Part shown: positions 32,732 through 34,436 of the stretch, piece after piece | How positions within the stretch are numbered: the stretch's first letter is position 1 | How the letters are laid out: each line of letters begins with the position of its first letter | Source: Opitutaceae bacterium | GTDB lineage: Bacteria; Verrucomicrobiota; Verrucomicrobiia; Opitutales; Opitutaceae | Direction: 5' to 3' | Assembly: GCA_947474995.1 (NCBI GenBank) | Contig: CANJNJ010000046.1 | Coordinates: 1 to 34,436, forward strand | Length of the DNA: 34,436 nt | Position numbers and translations under genes: made by a program | The notes under the pieces: model-generated | What the model was told of the DNA's origin: nothing | The model's database searches: none | What the model saw: only the letters and a program-made list of their open reading frames with translations

Positions 32732-34004
32732 GGTGGGTCAGGCTTTCCTGGATCCGGGGGTCGCGGATCGGGATGAGTTTGGCAGTCGAAACGCTCTTCA
32801 GGTAAGACCAAACACAGACGCCGCCGACACCGACAGCAGCAGTGATGGACCAAAGCAGGCCGGCCGACAGGAAGGGCAGCGGATTGCCGTGCACGTCCCG
32901 CAAAGCCGGCAAGACGTTGTAGCAGATGTCCAAGAAGATTATCGCGAGAATCCAAAGCGCGATGCGCCGGATAATATGATGGGTGACCTTGAACCGGTAA
33001 GACAGGAGCAGCAGGAAGGGCACGAAGAAGTGGCCGAACAAGATGATGAAGATACCGACGTATTTCCACTGGTTCGGCGTCCCGTCCGCATTCAATTCAC
33101 GGACGTTATACCAGAAGGTCTCCTCCGGTACGTTGGCGTTCCAAATCAGGAAATATTGGGAAAACGTGACGTAGGCCCAGAAAACCGTGAACGCCAGCAT
33201 GAGCTGACCAATACTGTGGAAGTGATTCGTGTTGAGGATGCCCTTGTAATCACCGCGCTGATAAAGCCAGACCATGATCAGCACTCCGATGGAAAGTGCA
33301 CCCCGCATGCAATTCGCGAAGAACCACACGCCATACATCGTAGAGAACCAGTGGTACTCCAGACTCTTCATCCAATAGATCGCGGCGAACGTCAGAGACA
33401 GTGCCGTGAGCGGCAGCCCGAATGCCGCCGTCTTCCGATTCATGAAAGTCCACTTTGTATCACCGTCGGAATCCTGGGCGACCGAAGCGTTGCGGAGCCG
33501 GGCCGACAGCCAGATCCAGATAGTGAAGAAGGCAAAGGTCATCCCCAAAAACATCGGCAGGCTGAGAAAGCTCTCTTTCTTCAGGTAGAGCGGATCCGAC
33601 CCAACCGTGTGGCCGCCATGAATCTCATGTTCCAAGTTCATCCACGGCCAGATGGCGTCGTGCGAACCGAGCAACGACACGATCACCAGCGGGGAGAAAA
33701 GGAGTGCGAGCCACTTAAAGGAATGGAGCCAAAGTTCCCACTGGCGACGCACGACCGCCGACCACGAGGCGTCGACGATGTGATGAATCAGCACCAACAA
33801 AAGCATGCCGATCGCGATGGCGGTCCAGAACGCGACCCCGACGAGCCAGGAAAGCGCGACGACGCGCTTGTCGTCGGTAACGAACAACCCGAGCAGAGTG
33901 AGCGCAATGCCGGCCATGCCGATCATGAGGGCACGACCCGCCGCAGAGGCAGGAGCAGAACCGGCCGGATGGGCCGTTGAAGCAGTAGCGGCGTGGGTAC
34001 TCAT
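32724..34004 (-). CDS. actF: Alternative complex III quinol-binding membrane subunit ActF
   Basis: A 426-residue integral membrane protein of the NrfD-like ActC/ActF family, one of two quinol-interacting membrane subunits of alternative complex III, which passes electrons from menaquinol to cytochrome c. Ten helices can be counted, from ALMIGMAGIALTLLGLFV (about 25-42) to PFLSAGLLWSITAAVGVGG. Family segments include AFWTAIAIGMLLLVLIHHIV, MNLEHEIHGGHTVGSDPLY and AYVTFSQYFLIWNANVPEET. The last one, with the following WYNVREL, is a strong ActF feature. ATG 34004 overlaps the actE stop by 4 bp. actA to actD would be expected beyond the right edge. Confidence 0.92.
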   Translation of the reverse strand: MSTHAATASTAHPAGSAPASAAGRALMIGMAGIALTLLGLFVTDDKRVVALSWLVGVAFWTAIAIGMLLLVLIHHIVDASWSAVVRRQWELWLHSFKWLALLFSPLVIVSLLGSHDAIWPWMNLEHEIHGGHTVGSDPLYLKKESFLSLPMFLGMTFAFFTIWIWLSARLRNASVAQDSDGDTKWTFMNRKTAAFGLPLTALSLTFAAIYWMKSLEYHWFSTMYGVWFFANCMRGALSIGVLIMVWLYQRGDYKGILNTNHFHSIGQLMLAFTVFWAYVTFSQYFLIWNANVPEETFWYNVRELNADGTPNQWKYVGIFIILFGHFFVPFLLLLSYRFKVTHHIIRRIALWILAIIFLDICYNVLPALRDVHGNPLPFLSAGLLWSITAAVGVGGVCVWSYLKSVSTAKLIPIRDPRIQESLTHHE

Positions 34005-34436
34005 GGGAGGCCGAGCGTTCGACGGGCGACTGAGTCAGTGACATCAGCGGCGGTGCCAGATTGGGCACGCTGAAGGGCGCGCACGTAGGCGATTACGGCC
34101 CAACGATCCTCGGGCGTGAGTTTATCAGCGTAAGGCAACATGATCTTGGTCGGCGAACCGTTCGTGATCGTGTTGAAAATATCCCCGTCGGCCATGGTGC
34201 GCAGCCGATCGTCGTGGTAAGACGGCGTGGTGCCCATGCCGTACTGTTTGGTGATCCCATTGCCATCCCCCACCGTCCCGTGACAGGGAGCGCAATAAAC
34301 CGTGTAGCGGTCGCGACCGCGTTCGATGAAAGCGCGGTTCACGGTCACGCCAGCGGGAAAGCCCTTGATCGCAGCACCCGCGGCATCCTTGCCGCGGTAG
34401 AGCGGATCATTTTCCCGCAACATGCCGCGCATGACG
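34001..34436 (-). CDS. actE: Alternative complex III monohaem cytochrome c ActE, C-terminal part
   Basis: The frame runs in from the right edge, so the N-terminus (signal or lipobox) is missing; about 144 residues are visible. It is a class I cytochrome c with haem site CAPCH in YTVYCAPCHGTVGDGNG and the likely axial Met in PTKIMLPYADKL, followed by the closing helix EDRWAVIAYVRALQRAQ. The upstream segment NDPLYRGKDAAG and then VTVNRAFIERGRDRY is typical of ActE. Its stop overlaps the actF start by 4 bp. It should take electrons from the ActB/ActA part of the complex and pass them on. Confidence 0.9.
   Translation of the reverse strand, partial: VMRGMLRENDPLYRGKDAAGAAIKGFPAGVTVNRAFIERGRDRYTVYCAPCHGTVGDGNGITKQYGMGTTPSYHDDRLRTMADGDIFNTITNGSPTKIMLPYADKLTPEDRWAVIAYVRALQRAQSGTAADVTDSVARRTLGLP

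Noticed and set aside
32673-33980. 435-codon plus-strand frame opposite actF
   Set aside because: actF is a clear family member on the minus strand; the opposite frame has a charged, low-complexity composition and no recognisable motif.

Overview
The window is a GC-rich bacterial chromosome segment with densely packed genes on both strands. The gene content points to the Verrucomicrobiota, most likely Opitutaceae or a close relative. The clues are a DUF1592/DUF1552 pair of the Planctomycetes-Verrucomicrobia-Lentisphaerae type, an alternative complex III locus, many starts without a clear Shine-Dalgarno sequence, and an orphan serine/threonine kinase beside rpoN. This taxonomic call is inference from gene content; no rRNA gene is present. 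No complete mobile element, CRISPR array or tRNA was seen, and no gene-free stretch exceeds about 300 bases.

Layout. 1-267: 5' part of a secreted beta-propeller protein. 459-2891: polytopic membrane protein fused to a spermidine-synthase-like domain. 2907-8335 (minus): dGTPase-like gene, then a DUF1592-family haem protein and a DUF1552 protein. 8600-10086: small unknown gene with a promoter/operator-like upstream site, cytidine deaminase, and an alpha/beta hydrolase broken by an internal deletion. 10161-13141: hisS, an HU/IHF-like protein, ubiE/menG and erpA-like. 13257-15781: a Ser/Thr kinase followed after 26 bp by rpoN. 15817-19199: tsaD and ctpA (minus), diverging from a MidA/NDUFAF7-like gene. 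19278-20006: rpmB with a strong terminator, then an N-terminal fragment of a membrane sensor. 20007-23666 (minus): CysJ-like reductase, fabG, acpP, fabF. 23773-29533 (plus): rluB-like, an SH3-like secreted protein, folD, a receiver-histidine kinase, proC, hldD. 29579-34436 (minus): a respiratory operon, entered from actE at the right edge.

The most interesting region is the respiratory operon: actE (cytochrome c), actF (quinol-binding membrane subunit of alternative complex III), a small conserved membrane protein, then three genes resembling cbb3 oxidase subunits CcoN, CcoO and a CcoP-like cytochrome. The CcoN-like protein keeps the 12-helix fold and family motifs but, by manual alignment, has lost five of the six histidines that bind the low-spin haem, the high-spin haem and CuB, and also the cross-linked tyrosine. 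The CcoO-like protein has His where the axial Met is expected. The set therefore looks like a metal-free oxidase scaffold carrying two membrane-anchored cytochromes c, built into an alternative complex III operon. That reading is inference, but the residue losses are seen directly.

Other signals are two decayed genes (hydrolase with its middle deleted, sensor truncated against fabF), an inverted repeat and mini-ORF at the rpoN start, a terminator-like hairpin just before the kinase, a complex hairpin between acpP and fabF, and a MidA homologue with a damaged SAM-binding motif.
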